Source: Utricularia gibba (Eukaryota > Streptophyta > Magnoliopsida > Lamiales > Lentibulariaceae). From it: 64,000 nt of DNA. A program made the translations under genes and the position numbers. The stretch spans positions 2,790,001 through 2,854,000 of the forward strand of contig NEEC01000008.1 of the NCBI GenBank assembly GCA_002189035.1, written 5' to 3'. The notes beneath the pieces were generated by a model. It was not told where the DNA came from and searched no databases. It saw only the letters and a list, made by a program, of their open reading frames with translations. Below, in pieces: positions 1 to 11,215 of this stretch; the stretch's first letter is position 1; every line of letters begins with the position of its first letter.

Positions 1-68
1 AAAAATTATTAAAAATATTTATTCTATTTTTCAAAAAAAAAATTAAAAAATATGTACGAAATATAAGT

Positions 69-2096
69 TTACACTTGGGGCAATGATGATCTCATCAGCT
101 GAGCAAAATTTTCTGCCTCCTCCTTCCGGCCCAGACGAGTGAGAAGTTGGATAATGCAAGAGTAGTGTTCCTGGGTTGCTCTGATTCTGTACTTGCGAGT
201 CATCAAGTTGAAGTACCTGATCGCATCATCCGCGAATCCGCCTGCGTTGCAAACATTCAAGATCGCTTTGAGAGTAAAATGGGTCGGAGAGGACCCATTG
301 CCATCTGCTAGCATCTGCTTGAAGAGGTTCATAGCTTCCTCTGGTTGGGAGTTGCATTCATGAGCCTCGATGATGGCTGTCCAAGCCATTGACCCCTTCA
401 CTGGGATGGTGTTGAACAATGACAGTGCCTTGTCTATTTTGCCGCATTTCGCATACATTCTCATCACTTCGGTGTAGACGAAGGGGATGGATTCCAGATT
501 CTTCTTCAAAACCTGTGCATGTATCTCTTTCCCAAGGTGCAGAGTTTTGAGCTCGCTGCAGATGCTTAGTGATCGCGCGACTGTAACGGAGTCTGGTCTG
601 TGCTTGGAGGTCTGCATTGAGCGGAAGACATCTAGTGCATCATGGAAGCGCTTACCTGCTATGAGACATTCAATCATGGCTGTCCATGCAATCACGTTCT
701 TCTTCTCCATGGTGTTGAATAGCTTTGAGCAGTAGCTATGGCTACCGCACTTTGAGTACATCATCATGAGACATGTAGATATGGAGACATCAGGAAAAAA
801 TCCGTTCTTTACTGCATAAGCATGTAATTCTTTCCCTTGCTTCAGTGCTCTTAAACGACCACAGACTGGTAGCACTGTGGCAAGAGTGACAAGGTCAGGT
901 TTGAATCCTTCTTGCTGCATCCAGATAATGGACCTCAATGCTTGCTCAAGCCTCCCATTTTGGACATAACCAGAGAGGAGAGCAGTCCAGGAAACAGTAC
1001 TTCTCTGCTTCGAGCCATAGAAAACCTTTCTTCCGGAAATCATATCACCACATTTGCAATACATGTCGATTAATGAAGAATGAATAAACGGCTGCATCGA
1101 GTACCCTTTTTTCTTGGTAATATAAGCGTGAACCTCCTTCCCTGTTCTCAGGGCAGAGATTTCTCCAATGGCAGGAAGAATGATTGTAAGTATAACAGAA
1201 TTGACCTGTATGCCATCGTCAACCATCAATTTCGTATACCTCAAAGCCTCCCGGGGTAGCTTATTATGTGCAAACCCTGCTATCATTGCACCCCATGCCA
1301 CAATATCCTTCTCCTCAATTTCCCTGAAAATAGCGCTTGCAAGTTTGATCTTGCCACATTTAAAATACATGTCAATTAAGCTAGTTTTGAGTACGGAACT
1401 CTCAAAGAAGCCATTTTTTATCATGATACCATGCGTTTTCATGCCTTGTCGCAGGGAATGATTGGCTCCAAGACTCTTTATCAAAGAAGAAAAGCTGTAA
1501 ACATTCAAATCCACACCAGAAAGCTGCATTTCTGAAAATGAAGTTAAAATTTCACGGTGACTACACCTCCCCATCATGATATTACCCCTGAGCAGTGCAT
1601 TCCAAGGGTACACACTTGTCACAGGCATAGTCTCAAACACCCCCTTTGCATCATCAATTGATCCACAACATGCATAAAGCTGGACAAGCTTTGTCTGCAA
1701 GAACTCATTTCTCTCCAAACCATTCACTCTAATGTAGGCATGCACCCTTCTCGCGAAATCAATTGATTTGAGTCTGACACAGGCGGTAATAAGAGAAGTG
1801 AATGTGGTGACATTGACAGGAATGCCACGATGATCCAGGAAATCTAAAATCTCTAAAGCTTCATTCAGCTTCTTTTGGGAGGCAAGTCTCTGAATCTCCC
1901 TGTGGATAATATGGGGATTCTTAGTGTGGATAGAGAAGACGTTTGAAAGTACATCCCTTTTGTAAGAAAATTTCGGCTTTGTGTTTGACACTGCAATGGG
2001 ATAAAGTGATGGCACTGGTGAAGCCTTAGCTCTTTTTGCATTGCTCCGGGGTTTCAAACAACTCTGCGGGACTTGGCACGCTATGATAGCATCCAT
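69..2096 (-). CDS. Pentatricopeptide repeat (PPR) protein, organellar
   Basis: A single uninterrupted reading frame of 675 residues begins at an ATG (2094-2096). After an N-terminal stretch of about 60 residues without repeats come tandem PPR units with the usual signatures, such as 'TSLIDMYFKCGKI', 'VAWGAMIAGF' and 'VSWTALLSGYVQNG'. This is the PLS-type pattern, and the protein stops without a clear E or DYW editing domain. PPR proteins bind organellar RNA and act in editing, splicing or stabilisation. Overall order and length resemble the Arabidopsis At1g71460-type protein, which is annotated as chloroplastic; that assignment is from memory. The N-terminus is basic and Ser-rich, consistent with a transit peptide. 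Absence of introns is typical of the family. RNA target unknown. Confidence 0.93.
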   Translation of the reverse strand: MDAIIACQVPQSCLKPRSNAKRAKASPVPSLYPIAVSNTKPKFSYKRDVLSNVFSIHTKNPHIIHREIQRLASQKKLNEALEILDFLDHRGIPVNVTTFTSLITACVRLKSIDFARRVHAYIRVNGLERNEFLQTKLVQLYACCGSIDDAKGVFETMPVTSVYPWNALLRGNIMMGRCSHREILTSFSEMQLSGVDLNVYSFSSLIKSLGANHSLRQGMKTHGIMIKNGFFESSVLKTSLIDMYFKCGKIKLASAIFREIEEKDIVAWGAMIAGFAHNKLPREALRYTKLMVDDGIQVNSVILTIILPAIGEISALRTGKEVHAYITKKKGYSMQPFIHSSLIDMYCKCGDMISGRKVFYGSKQRSTVSWTALLSGYVQNGRLEQALRSIIWMQQEGFKPDLVTLATVLPVCGRLRALKQGKELHAYAVKNGFFPDVSISTCLMMMYSKCGSHSYCSKLFNTMEKKNVIAWTAMIECLIAGKRFHDALDVFRSMQTSKHRPDSVTVARSLSICSELKTLHLGKEIHAQVLKKNLESIPFVYTEVMRMYAKCGKIDKALSLFNTIPVKGSMAWTAIIEAHECNSQPEEAMNLFKQMLADGNGSSPTHFTLKAILNVCNAGGFADDAIRYFNLMTRKYRIRATQEHYSCIIQLLTRLGRKEEAENFAQLMRSSLPQV

Positions 2097-3083
2097 AATC
2101 CTTTATATCCTGCAACAAAAACTATTTCAATAATGAAAGCAGGACACGAGAACCCAACATATCTCCAGAAAAATGCAAACAGTATGAGCCATATTCTAGA
2201 GTGTACTCAAAACAATATCAAACAAACCATTTTAATTTCTCTATACAATGAAAAGATCATATAACTGCTCTGCGAAGGATTTGTCGACAGGATTCATCAA
2301 TGTGAGGAGGATAATAGAAAGGGTTCAAGAACAAAAATCACATAAACCTGAATCATCAAAATAGACGGAACCAGGCCACGGAATTCGAAACTCACCAGGC
2401 AGGAACTGAACAATTTGGACGAAACCCGGAATCGCAGAGGAGAAGTTTAATTAACAGGTGATAAACCCGCAGAGTAATGAACATTCTACTCCGATTCAAG
2501 CCCACAATGCCAGAAAGAGTGGAATTGTTTCATGACGCACCCCAGGTTGAGGGGCAAACAAATCTAAAAACTGGGCATACTTCCAAACAGCAAATATCAA
2601 ACTCGACGCAAATCACAATTAGCGAGTGTTAATCAACACCCACAAATCGTCCAGGAGATGAAAGACATGGAATTTGGAAGGAGGCTGGAGAAGAAAAACA
2701 TGGGCAGCAACACAGCTCTCATCTCTTCAACAATTGAATTTTTATGAAGTCAAAAAAAAAATCTATTAATTTAAGGTTCTATTCAATTTTTCTTTTTCAA
2801 AAATACTTTTTGAAAAATTTAATAAAAAAAAATAAAGATATCTAATTTATAAAAATTAATTAATTAATTAATTAATTAACGGTAAGATAATGTAATGATT
2901 AGATTTTATTTGGAATGCAATAATTAATCTAAATACTTCCAAAAAACAGTAATTAGATTAATCTAATCACTTTCCAAATCTCGTCATCACATTAGATTTA
3001 TTTCCATATTTGGCTTCAAGTTCTCCTATAAAAAGGGGAATTTTCAGCCCACCGAAGAGCACCCTTTCCTCTCGAAGAGTTCC
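2097..3083. other. Divergent intergenic spacer between PPR and fasciclin genes
   Basis: There is no convincing coding sequence here. The left part probably holds the leader of the PPR gene. An (AATT)n run lies at about 2855-2879. A short perfect hairpin with 11-nt arms sits at 2793-2817. A TATA-like element at 3027-3034 lies about 55 bases before the fasciclin ATG. Confidence 0.6.
3027..3034 (+). promoter_or_regulatory. TATA box of the fasciclin-like gene
   Basis: The sequence TATAAAAA lies about 50 bases upstream of the ATG at 3084, the usual plant spacing. Confidence 0.55.
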
Positions 3084-3795
3084 ATGGCGTCTTTGTTGCG
3101 ATCGTTCTGCTTTCTCCTCCTTGCTTTTATCTGCATTTCCTCCGGTGCGGAGGCTCAGTTGCCGCCGCCGAGTTCTTTCGCCTCCGCTGTGGATGCATTG
3201 GCCAATTCCGGATACACGGCGATGTCCCTCACGCTGCTGCTCATGGCCGACACTCTGCCGATCTCATCGAACCTCACCATCTTTTCTCCGTCGGACAGAG
3301 CGTTTTCGGCCTCCAGCGAGCCGCCCTTGGATCGCCTGCTACTGCATTTTTCTCCGTCTCTCCTCTCCCACAAGGCGCTGGCTTCCCTCCCATTAGGCGC
3401 AACTATCCCTTCCCTGTCCAACTCCTGCGACCTCGTCGTCACCTCCACCGGAGACAGAGCTTCCATCAACCACGTCAGGGTACCGGAGCGTCCCATCTTC
3501 GATGACGGGTCCGTCGTCGTGTACGGACCTTGAAAAGGCGAAACCCCAGGAGCAGCATCCTTCCACCGTGCCATCGTTTCTTGAACTGCACCTGATGGGG
3601 TTCGTCTCTCCGGGGAGTTTAACGGACGAGATGATGCGGTGGAACCTCTTTGCTGCTGTTAAGGAGTCTCACGGCGTTCTGGCTTCAAAGAGCCTCCTCG
3701 ATACCGTGGAGAGATCTAGCGATGACCGCCAAATTCTACTCATCGTCGTCGCGGTGGCGGTTATTATCGTTACCTCCATTGTTAGTTGTTTTTAA
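3084..3795 (+). CDS. Small fasciclin-like (FAS1) secreted protein, one-base frameshift
   Basis: The first frame encodes 149 residues: a signal peptide (residues 1-24, hydrophobic core then GAEAQ) followed by a FAS1 domain with the conserved 'LTIFSPSDRAF' H1-like box and an H2-like 'DGSVVVYGP'. It then hits TGA at 3531-3533. The adjacent frame continues from there with plausible protein and ends in a hydrophobic tail (about 20 residues, ILLIVVAVAVII), like a GPI signal or membrane anchor. Removing one T from the TT at 3530-3531 joins both parts into 236 residues ending at TAA (3793-3795). Plant FAS1 proteins are cell-wall or plasma-membrane adhesion proteins; this resembles the short FLA19/20/21-type group. 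The break may be a sequencing error, or the gene may be newly inactive. Confidence 0.75.
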
Positions 3796-4167
3796 GCGGT
3801 TTTCTTCACTTTGAAATTCGAATGGATTTTATTTTAGTTTTTTATCATATGCAATGTTCAATTTTCAAATTAATTATTTAAAATTAATCAATTAATATAA
3901 AAAATCCTAAAATTATTATAAAGCATCTGAATAAAATGCTAATAAACTAAATTATTATTCAATTCAATTAATCGGATAATCCACCAACCCAAAAAATGTT
4001 CACAACTACTTAAACTTATAAACTGTAATTAAGCTGAAAAAAAATTCAACGTTTTATTTTCTTAAAGTATTCTAAAATATAATTAAAATTTATTACATTA
4101 TAAAAGCTTATCCCAAATCTAGAATGAGTTAGAACTTGTTTTTTTAACATGGAAAACACGAGTTCAC
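3796..4167. other. AT-rich convergent spacer
   Basis: This is low-complexity AT-rich sequence between the 3' ends of the fasciclin and biotin genes. I see no gene. Confidence 0.6.
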
Positions 4168-7100
4168 TCACATCTTTGAATCTGCCGAGCACAGGGGCGG
4201 TGCACACCTCTCGCGGCCGAACCACAGGACGCCGTCGTAGACTTTGTCGAGAATCCCACGGCAAGTCTCCGGCGAGGTGCAGGGGCCACACATCAGATAT
4301 ATGACATTGCCGAGCGGCCTCATGTAGATTCCATCTCTGTGGAGCCTCTCCAGGAGAGGGCCTGCGTACGTGGAAGCGTACCTGCGGAAAAAGGAGCTCC
4401 TGAAGGAGACGGCTTATACAAGAGAAGGAGCTGATAGAAACGGAATGGGCATCGGAACGCTGAACAATGGCAGAGATTGTGTGTTTTAAACACTGCATTT
4501 ATACCCGGCATCAGAGCCTTCGGCTGTGAGCTCAATGGCGCAGAGAGTTCCAAGGGTCACGATTCTGCTGACAACAGGAAGCCATGAAAGCTGGAGCACA
4601 AGCTCCCTATTCCACAGCTAGTAAAGGCAACATTTTCAGCGATGGGTATGCGGAGCGATAGAATGGAGTGAATTTACTTACCTCCTGAAGCGATTGCGAG
4701 CCGGGTATCAGATTCGAGTTTGTTTTGTGGTCTTTAAACCATTTTATGGACTTGACAGCCGCAGTGCATCCTATAGCATGTGCAGTGTATGAGTGTCCAT
4801 GCAAAAGAGCTTGAAGCTGAAATCAAAGAAAGGGGTGTCAGCAGCAAATGTGCCCAAACTCTTGTCTGAAGCACAGGGTACTTGTTACCTTGGAATCACC
4901 CTCAAATGCTTGGAAAACAGCATCTGAAGCTAAGGTAGCAGATAGCGGAATGATCCCACCAGTCATCAGTTTTGCAAAACAGGCAATGTCTGGCTGACAG
5001 TCGAGGATTTCTGCTGCAGACTGAAGTTAACCAACTGCTCAGTGAAGGTAGAGGGAACTCAGAGAAATAAGCAGCAAAGAGTAATATGGTGGATGGACCT
5101 CTCTTCCCAGACGCCAAAATCCGGTGAAGACCTCGTCGAATATAACAGGGATGTTTCGGCGTTTACATTCTCGGACTAGTGTACGCTGATAAAGAGGATC
5201 AATCATCAGCATTCCACCAGCACCATGGATCACTGCAAATTCATTGCAATCAAGTAAAAGAGTTGTTACTGCGTTTGAAAAAGATGAACCATCGAAAAGT
5301 GCATCTGCAAAGGAAATATTGCCTGGCTCGATTATCAGAGCTCCGACTTGGGACCGCCCACTGCCATCTGTGAGTAGCTGTAGCTCCTCTGATATTACAG
5401 AGGAATAAAGCATTGAAAGGGTAGAAGAATCACGGCTCCTGATAAAGACGTCATCCAGTGAACTGAAAGCTACACCATAATCCAACAGTTAGAAAGAACC
5501 AGAATGATGATCAGTGAAAAGCAATGTGTTTGATGATGCATAACTGGTCCAACAGTTAGAAGAACTAGTCGTTTACCAAGGAGTTCATCTTTGGATTTCA
5601 GAGATTGCATCTTCTTGGGGAGCAAGACTTCCCATGTTCCATTGCACAAGCCAACTGTGGGTGGATCCAAGAAGACACCTCTTCCACAGTACCTGGTTTT
5701 TTTTACAAACAAACTTCAGTCATGAAGCTCTACCAATTAGAGGTTTTTGAACACGCATGAATTGCATCACGTATCAGACATCCAAACAGCAGCTTATGAG
5801 TCAGAATCAGGACATTGGATTCTGCATCAAGTGCTCTTACAGGATATTAAAAACATTTTAGGCAGTGATGGCTAAGCAGCTTTAACTCTTCATATGTTTT
5901 GACCTTCAAGAATAAGAATACATCATTTAATAGAAAATGTTTAAAATTCTAACTAATGTGATCCAAATTGTTTTTTAACTGCAATCAAAATACGCTATGA
6001 TAGCATGAACAGAGAAACAAAGGAAAAAAAAAAAAAAACAGAACAGAACAGAACTGAGCATCTCATGTGCTCAAAAGGCCATACCAGGGCTGCTGGAGGA
6101 GTCCAGTATATGGTGAAGGAGCCTGAGCTTCCATAGCACCCAATGTATCACCATGATAAGACCCTTTAAGAGCTAAAACCTAATTTGGAAAAATTATAAA
6201 TTTCATCTAAAAGAGCAAAACTAATTCCAAGAAAAAGCAGCAAGATTTGTGAAGATCATCAATGCACAAGTCAGGTCACAGATAAGAATCTTCAGAAAAT
6301 ATAAGCAAAAACCAAATGATACTGTTTTCTTGCCTTCAGTTCCAAGAAATTGTGATTCCAATCAGCATTTACAAGGTCTAAGTCCAACTTACTATCAACC
6401 AAGTACTTTCGAAATGCCATTTTGAGGGCAATCTCTACTGCTGTGGATCCATTGTCCGAGAAATACACCCTGGAAGCCCATCCTGGTAAACATTGTGGGT
6501 CAGTTAATGTTAAAACTTTGAATAAAGAACCATGAAAATTTGGCTCTAACATGCTCAATACATATCTACTTAAGAATCCCCAACTGTTCTTACATCATTT
6601 AATAACGGTGCACTGCAGATAGATCATTAGGATGAAAACAATGACTTAATATAAATCACAGATTCAGGCCAGGAAAAAAAAAGGCTGATTTATGTAGTGA
6701 CAGAAGGAACAAGAGAAACGGTAGTGAAGAGGTAAAGACACCTGCCTCTTCCAACACCTTCAAGCAAAAGTTCAGCTAGTTCCAAAGATGGTTCATAAAC
6801 GTTCTCTGGAAACATCACATGCCCATATCTTGCAGTAGCATATCCCACATCTCTAGCAAGTTCAATCTGTATATATAATCAAAACAGGAGTATTACTTAT
6901 AAAACGGCACCTGACACCATTGTTTTAGGAGTGTCCCAAGGATAAAGAAGCCAAACTCCGAATATAATACTACAATACCAATTTAAGAATCAGGGGTACG
7001 ACTCTTATTCGGTGTGCAAAATGTTCACACAGACAGTTCTAAAATGAAAACTGATAAGAAACCATATCTATAGCACTGGAATTGAGCACTGTAAGACCAT

Positions 7101-8988
7101 TACTGATTAGCAACTGACATGTATTCTCCATGGTAACAGTAAGCTAGAAAATATCAAGATTAGATTACCTGCAGGCTAGCATCAGGTCCCTGAGTCCACC
7201 AACTTGCACAAGCATCAAATTGTTGAGAAATACAATCAAATTCCTGAGACTAATTAATCCATGCAGTGATGTTAGGATTCAGTTTTGACAATATAAAATA
7301 CATTTCAGTTATAAAACAAAGAAGGAACCATTTGAACTAATATGTATTAGCATATATGTATAAAGTACAAAAAACATCATCTACTCGAAAGTTCAAACCT
7401 TGTGTATAGAAAAGTTTTCTCCACATCGTGAATCTATAACGGTCACTTTGTCATCGAGCACGAGCTTATGCTGAGTGAATGGCCACCAGAAAGCAGCACA
7501 AGCTCGCTCTGGCATACCGTTCAGCAGCTGAATTCTTTTTTGGAAATCTGAAATCAATATCTCCTTGAGAGTATTGAAAACGACCTGAGACTTCTGGAAC
7601 CAATCTGCTAAATTATCTGATAAATCTGTTGGGATGCATGGAAGAACAAGCACAGGAACCCTGTAAAAGGCCAACCATTCTCTTGATAAGAATACTGAAA
7701 TTTATTTTTAACTGGACAAGTAGCACCTGTCCACAAAGCGCATCACAGACCACAATGAGAAATTCATATATCAAAAACTCGAATCCTTGGAAGGAATAAA
7801 GCACATGAATATGGGTGTGGGTGCTTCACTACCTATTATGGAAATATGATGACAATGGCAACTCATTCTGCAGGCCATGATCCTCAAATATTACAGCAGC
7901 GACATCATACCCACGAAGCTTTAGAGTTTCATAAGCTGATATAGTTCCTGAAATTCCACCAAGCCTTCCATCCCCGACAAGAACAGCAGGCAGGCGAAAA
8001 GGGCTGCAACAAAATCAGAAACAAAAATCACACCCCAAACTTATAGCAAATGATAATTCTGGTTCATTTCTTTTTTTTTAATGCTCAATTAGTATCCAAT
8101 ATTTAGATTTACGCATTGCGTTCATAAGGCAATGACAGATTGAAAGCTTTTCTTTCAGCATCAATACGCCTATCAAATATCCACATGCGGGACAGCATCA
8201 ATGTGCATAACTTTGTGATCATTAATAAACCCTACGCACCGGTACAAGTCGCACTGAAGAGATGAATTAGGCCCTGGACTCGCCACACCACCTGCAGTCT
8301 CAATCAAACACATAGCCTGTGATCCTTCAGCACCAAGCGAAGCTCTTTCCATACAAGTCTTCAAACTCTGCAAGAGAAGCGAGTCTTTGATAGCAGCTCC
8401 TTCATTTTCCGCAGCCAGATGAGGCGAAACTGCCTCTTTCCACGCGTGCATTGTCAGACAAACCAGCTCGGATTCAGGATACGATTCATTTTCGTCAAAG
8501 ACACTGCCTTGCAATTTCGTTTCTTCATGTAAGTTCAAATTTACAAACCCACTTTCAAAGCGTCCACCTTTTTCTACTTTCTCAGACGCAAGATACTCAT
8601 TCGCGAAACCATTTTCGGAAACTGTACGAGCAGCCGGAACGGATACTTTGAGAACACAATTCGAAGCGAAAACAGAGCCCACCAGCGGGTTGCGAGCAAA
8701 AAAGTCGCAGAATTTCCTGTAAACAAAGCGAGAATCAGAGTCCTCTGGAAAACCAGTCTGGAGTGGCTTTACGTATAAAAATCTCTTCTTGGATGATGGT
8801 TCCGAGTTAGATGAAATGAAGGACATAGAAAGACCCGCAGAGACGAGGGTTTTGCCGAGGGAGGTATTGGAAGCCCAAATGGTGTAAATAGGGTGAGACA
8901 ACGGGTACTCAACAGCCGAATGAAAGCAGCGGCTGCTTCGCCGGAGTTTCAAGAATCGGCGGCGGAGTGAAGTTAAAATCAGCGTCAT
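4168..8988 (-). CDS. BIO3-BIO1: Bifunctional dethiobiotin synthetase / DAPA aminotransferase (BIO3-BIO1)
   Basis: This gene makes dethiobiotin from KAPA in mitochondria: the aminotransferase forms DAPA and the synthetase closes the ureido ring. I reconstructed 14 exons that stay in frame from ATG (8986-8988) to TGA (4168-4170), giving 870 residues: 8988-8240, 8003-7833, 7660-7399, 7243-7169, 6866-6746, 6482-6334, 6179-6085, 5692-5577, 5469-5323, 5232-5099, 5020-4889, 4816-4682, 4617-4505, 4381-4168. The start gives an Arg-rich presequence (MTLILTSLRRRFLKLRRSS); an upstream in-frame Met at 9039 looks less likely. The synthetase half has 'NTSLGKT', 'KPLQTGFP' and 'GDGRLGGIS'. The PLP half has 'WWPFTQH', 'YHGDTLGAM', 'VIFDEVFTGFWRLG' and the lysine motif 'FAKLMTGG'. 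Three introns (after 6746, 6334 and 5323) need GC donors. The fusion is known in plants. Confidence 0.95.
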
Positions 8989-9019
8989 TGCGTCAGCAAG
9001 GACTGAAACCCACCAATTT

Positions 9020-9710
9020 TCTGGCTTCCTTTTAAGCAACAGGATGAGAATCGCCGTGGGAAGTCGCCATCCTCGTGCACGGTGCCACCATATTTCAAAT
9101 GGCGAGTGTCATTTCAAGGGTTCCCAAATACAAACATTTGCGAAGTGCTGCTCCTGCTGAAATAGGTAATGACGTAATTGCAAGAATAGCATCAAACATC
9201 ATTCAGCTCTCTCCATCTCTACTACCAGCAGCCTTCTCATCTCACCTTCACTGGGAAAGCGGTATCCAAGTTTTACCAGAACACAGGTTTGCTGGGTTCT
9301 TCCTGCGACCAACAAAGTTCCTATATTTGAATTCATTTGAGGCATGAGCACGGATCAGCAGCTTGAAAAAACAGCACTTGTTTGTTGCCTTTCTCTTGGG
9401 TGGCAACAAGAATCGAGCTTTGCAGCAGTTCAAGGTTATATGCACAACCCTTGTGAGCATCCAGGTTATTTTCAAATAGTTAGATTCAAACGCAGGCAGT
9501 TTTGTGTGAAATGGGTTCGATTCCATCACGCTGCAGGTGTGCAAACGCTTACCATATTTGAATTCAGTTGTTTCCCAGTATTTGCTTGCCATGGAGACAA
9601 CTCAGTGAAGTAAATAGCTGGAAACGCCAATTTTCACACTCAGCGAAAGATTCCTCTTCACACAAAATGTACTTAAAACCCTTGAATTCCCCTGAAAGTT
9701 CTGTAGATCC
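9020..9710. other. Divergent spacer between BIO3-BIO1 and the TPD1-like gene
   Basis: Only short frames are present (for example 9344-9613, 89 codons), and none resembles a known family. The region likely holds both promoters and leaders. Confidence 0.5.
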
Positions 9711-10216
9711 ATGGCGAGCTCCTGCTTTATAATCTTCATCATCTTCTCCCTTCGCCCTCCCATTGTTACATGTGCGCTTCAAGCTTCAGTGTTCTGTCTT
9801 CCTTGTCAACTTAGTTCATCTGATATCCATCGTGCTGAACTTATTGAAGCCTCAAGTTGTTACTGATGGTGTTTTACATCGCATTTGCAGGCTGGTTTCT
9901 CAATCCCAGAGGATGCGACCTTGGGGATATACGAATCTATCAATGGCCTTCAGGCTTCGCAGCGCTGCACGTCCCCAAGTTCACGGTTGAAATCATCAAC
10001 GAGACGTGGAGCGCCAAGACGATATACGAGGTCAGGATTTCGTGCCATGGATTCGCGACGACGACGGTGATCGACCCGAGGATCTTCCGGCGGCTCGACA
10101 TGTCCGTATGCCTTCTGAGAGACGGCGGGGTCATCAAACCAGGGGATGTCATCAGCTTCGACTACTCCAATGTGCTTCCCTTTCCTCTCTTGGTTCTCGA
10201 CATGAAGTGCAAGTAG
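9711..10216 (+). CDS. TPD1-like small secreted protein (first exon uncertain)
   Basis: The clear part is the exon from about 9890 to the TAG at 10214-10216. It carries the family pattern 'CDLGDIRIYQ', 'PKFTVEIINE', 'ISCHGFATTTVIDPRIFRRLD', 'CLLRDGG.I.PGD.ISFDY' and 'PFPLLVL'. Related plant proteins are ligands such as TPD1, which signals through EMS1 in anthers, or uncharacterised secreted relatives. A hydrophobic signal-peptide-like first exon begins at ATG 9711 (MASSCFIIFIIFSL), and an acceptor TTTGCAG precedes 9890. The frame across the intron works with a donor near 9771, but this is not certain. An alternative start at ATG 9866 would avoid splicing and give a weaker leader. The central cysteine pair typical of the family is replaced here by 'ETWSAKT'. 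Confidence 0.65.
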
Positions 10217-11155
10217 AACCACAATTTGAGTTAAAGGTGTTGCCATTCCTGGAAACGCAACCTGTTTCACCACTTCACGTTCTGTTAGGCAGCTTCCATC
10301 CATGAGATTAGTTAGCTTCCATATGTGTCGGAGAAAAAGCCTGCAAATGGACTCTGATGAGTCCTCCATTTCGTCAATGAGAAAACACTCTCCAAAGCTT
10401 CCTTCTCATGACTGTCGGTTCTGAGGAATCATCAGTAGGATCATCTTCTTCACCCAGCCAGTTGATCAACAGAGACCGAACAACAAGAACAAAAGTTACA
10501 AAGAATTTTTAACTGGGAACCAATCCTTGGTAAAAACCTTGTCTTCTCCCAGCATTCGACAACAGATCCGACAACAACTGCAACACAGCAAGCTTTGACA
10601 GGAAACAGAGTGTGCAACCAGAGACAGTAAACTGACTAAACACTCTGACGAAACCAAGCACTGAATTTGGCTAGTTTGCCGACTTGGGTGCTTTCCCATT
10701 GCAGCAAACATGGCTTAATTGAAGGATCTTGCTAGTTTGACAAGACACTGATTAAGGATCCAGTAGCAATACAATGACAATAGATACAGAACAACGGCTG
10801 AAAGTTTCCTGTACTTCGGACATAACTATATTTGATTGAATGTGTGTGAAAGAATGTAATAATGGAATCCATTGAGCAATAGGAAGTTTATTAGTGATAT
10901 ATAATTATTTTAAAAAAAATTTAAAAATTAAATTTCATTTTCCATCCTCAAGTTAAATAAGATTTCAATCATTTTAAATTTGTTATTTTTCGTGCAATTC
11001 TTCAAATGATCTTTTGTTGTCAAATTATTTCTTTTTTGAAAATTATCATCTACAAAATAATATTATTTTAAATTTTGAAATGTATTTATTTAAATACAAT
11101 ATTAATTAAATTAAATTTGATCATCTCGTAAATGTAATTTCATTTTTATTTTTAA

Positions 11156-11215
<60 letters not shown>

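Noticed and set aside
487-1461. Plus-strand open frames opposite the PPR gene
   Set aside because: They are antisense shadows of a strongly supported PPR coding sequence and have no family features.
3155-3574. Minus-strand 139-codon frame
   Set aside because: It lies opposite the fasciclin gene, and its composition is that of a reverse shadow.
6000-6050. A-rich run plus repeated 'gaaca' in a BIO3-BIO1 intron
   Set aside because: This is a simple low-complexity intron sequence with no sign of an element.
9940-10369. Minus-strand and alternate plus-strand frames over the TPD1-like exon
   Set aside because: The TPD1-like frame has conserved family motifs; these do not.
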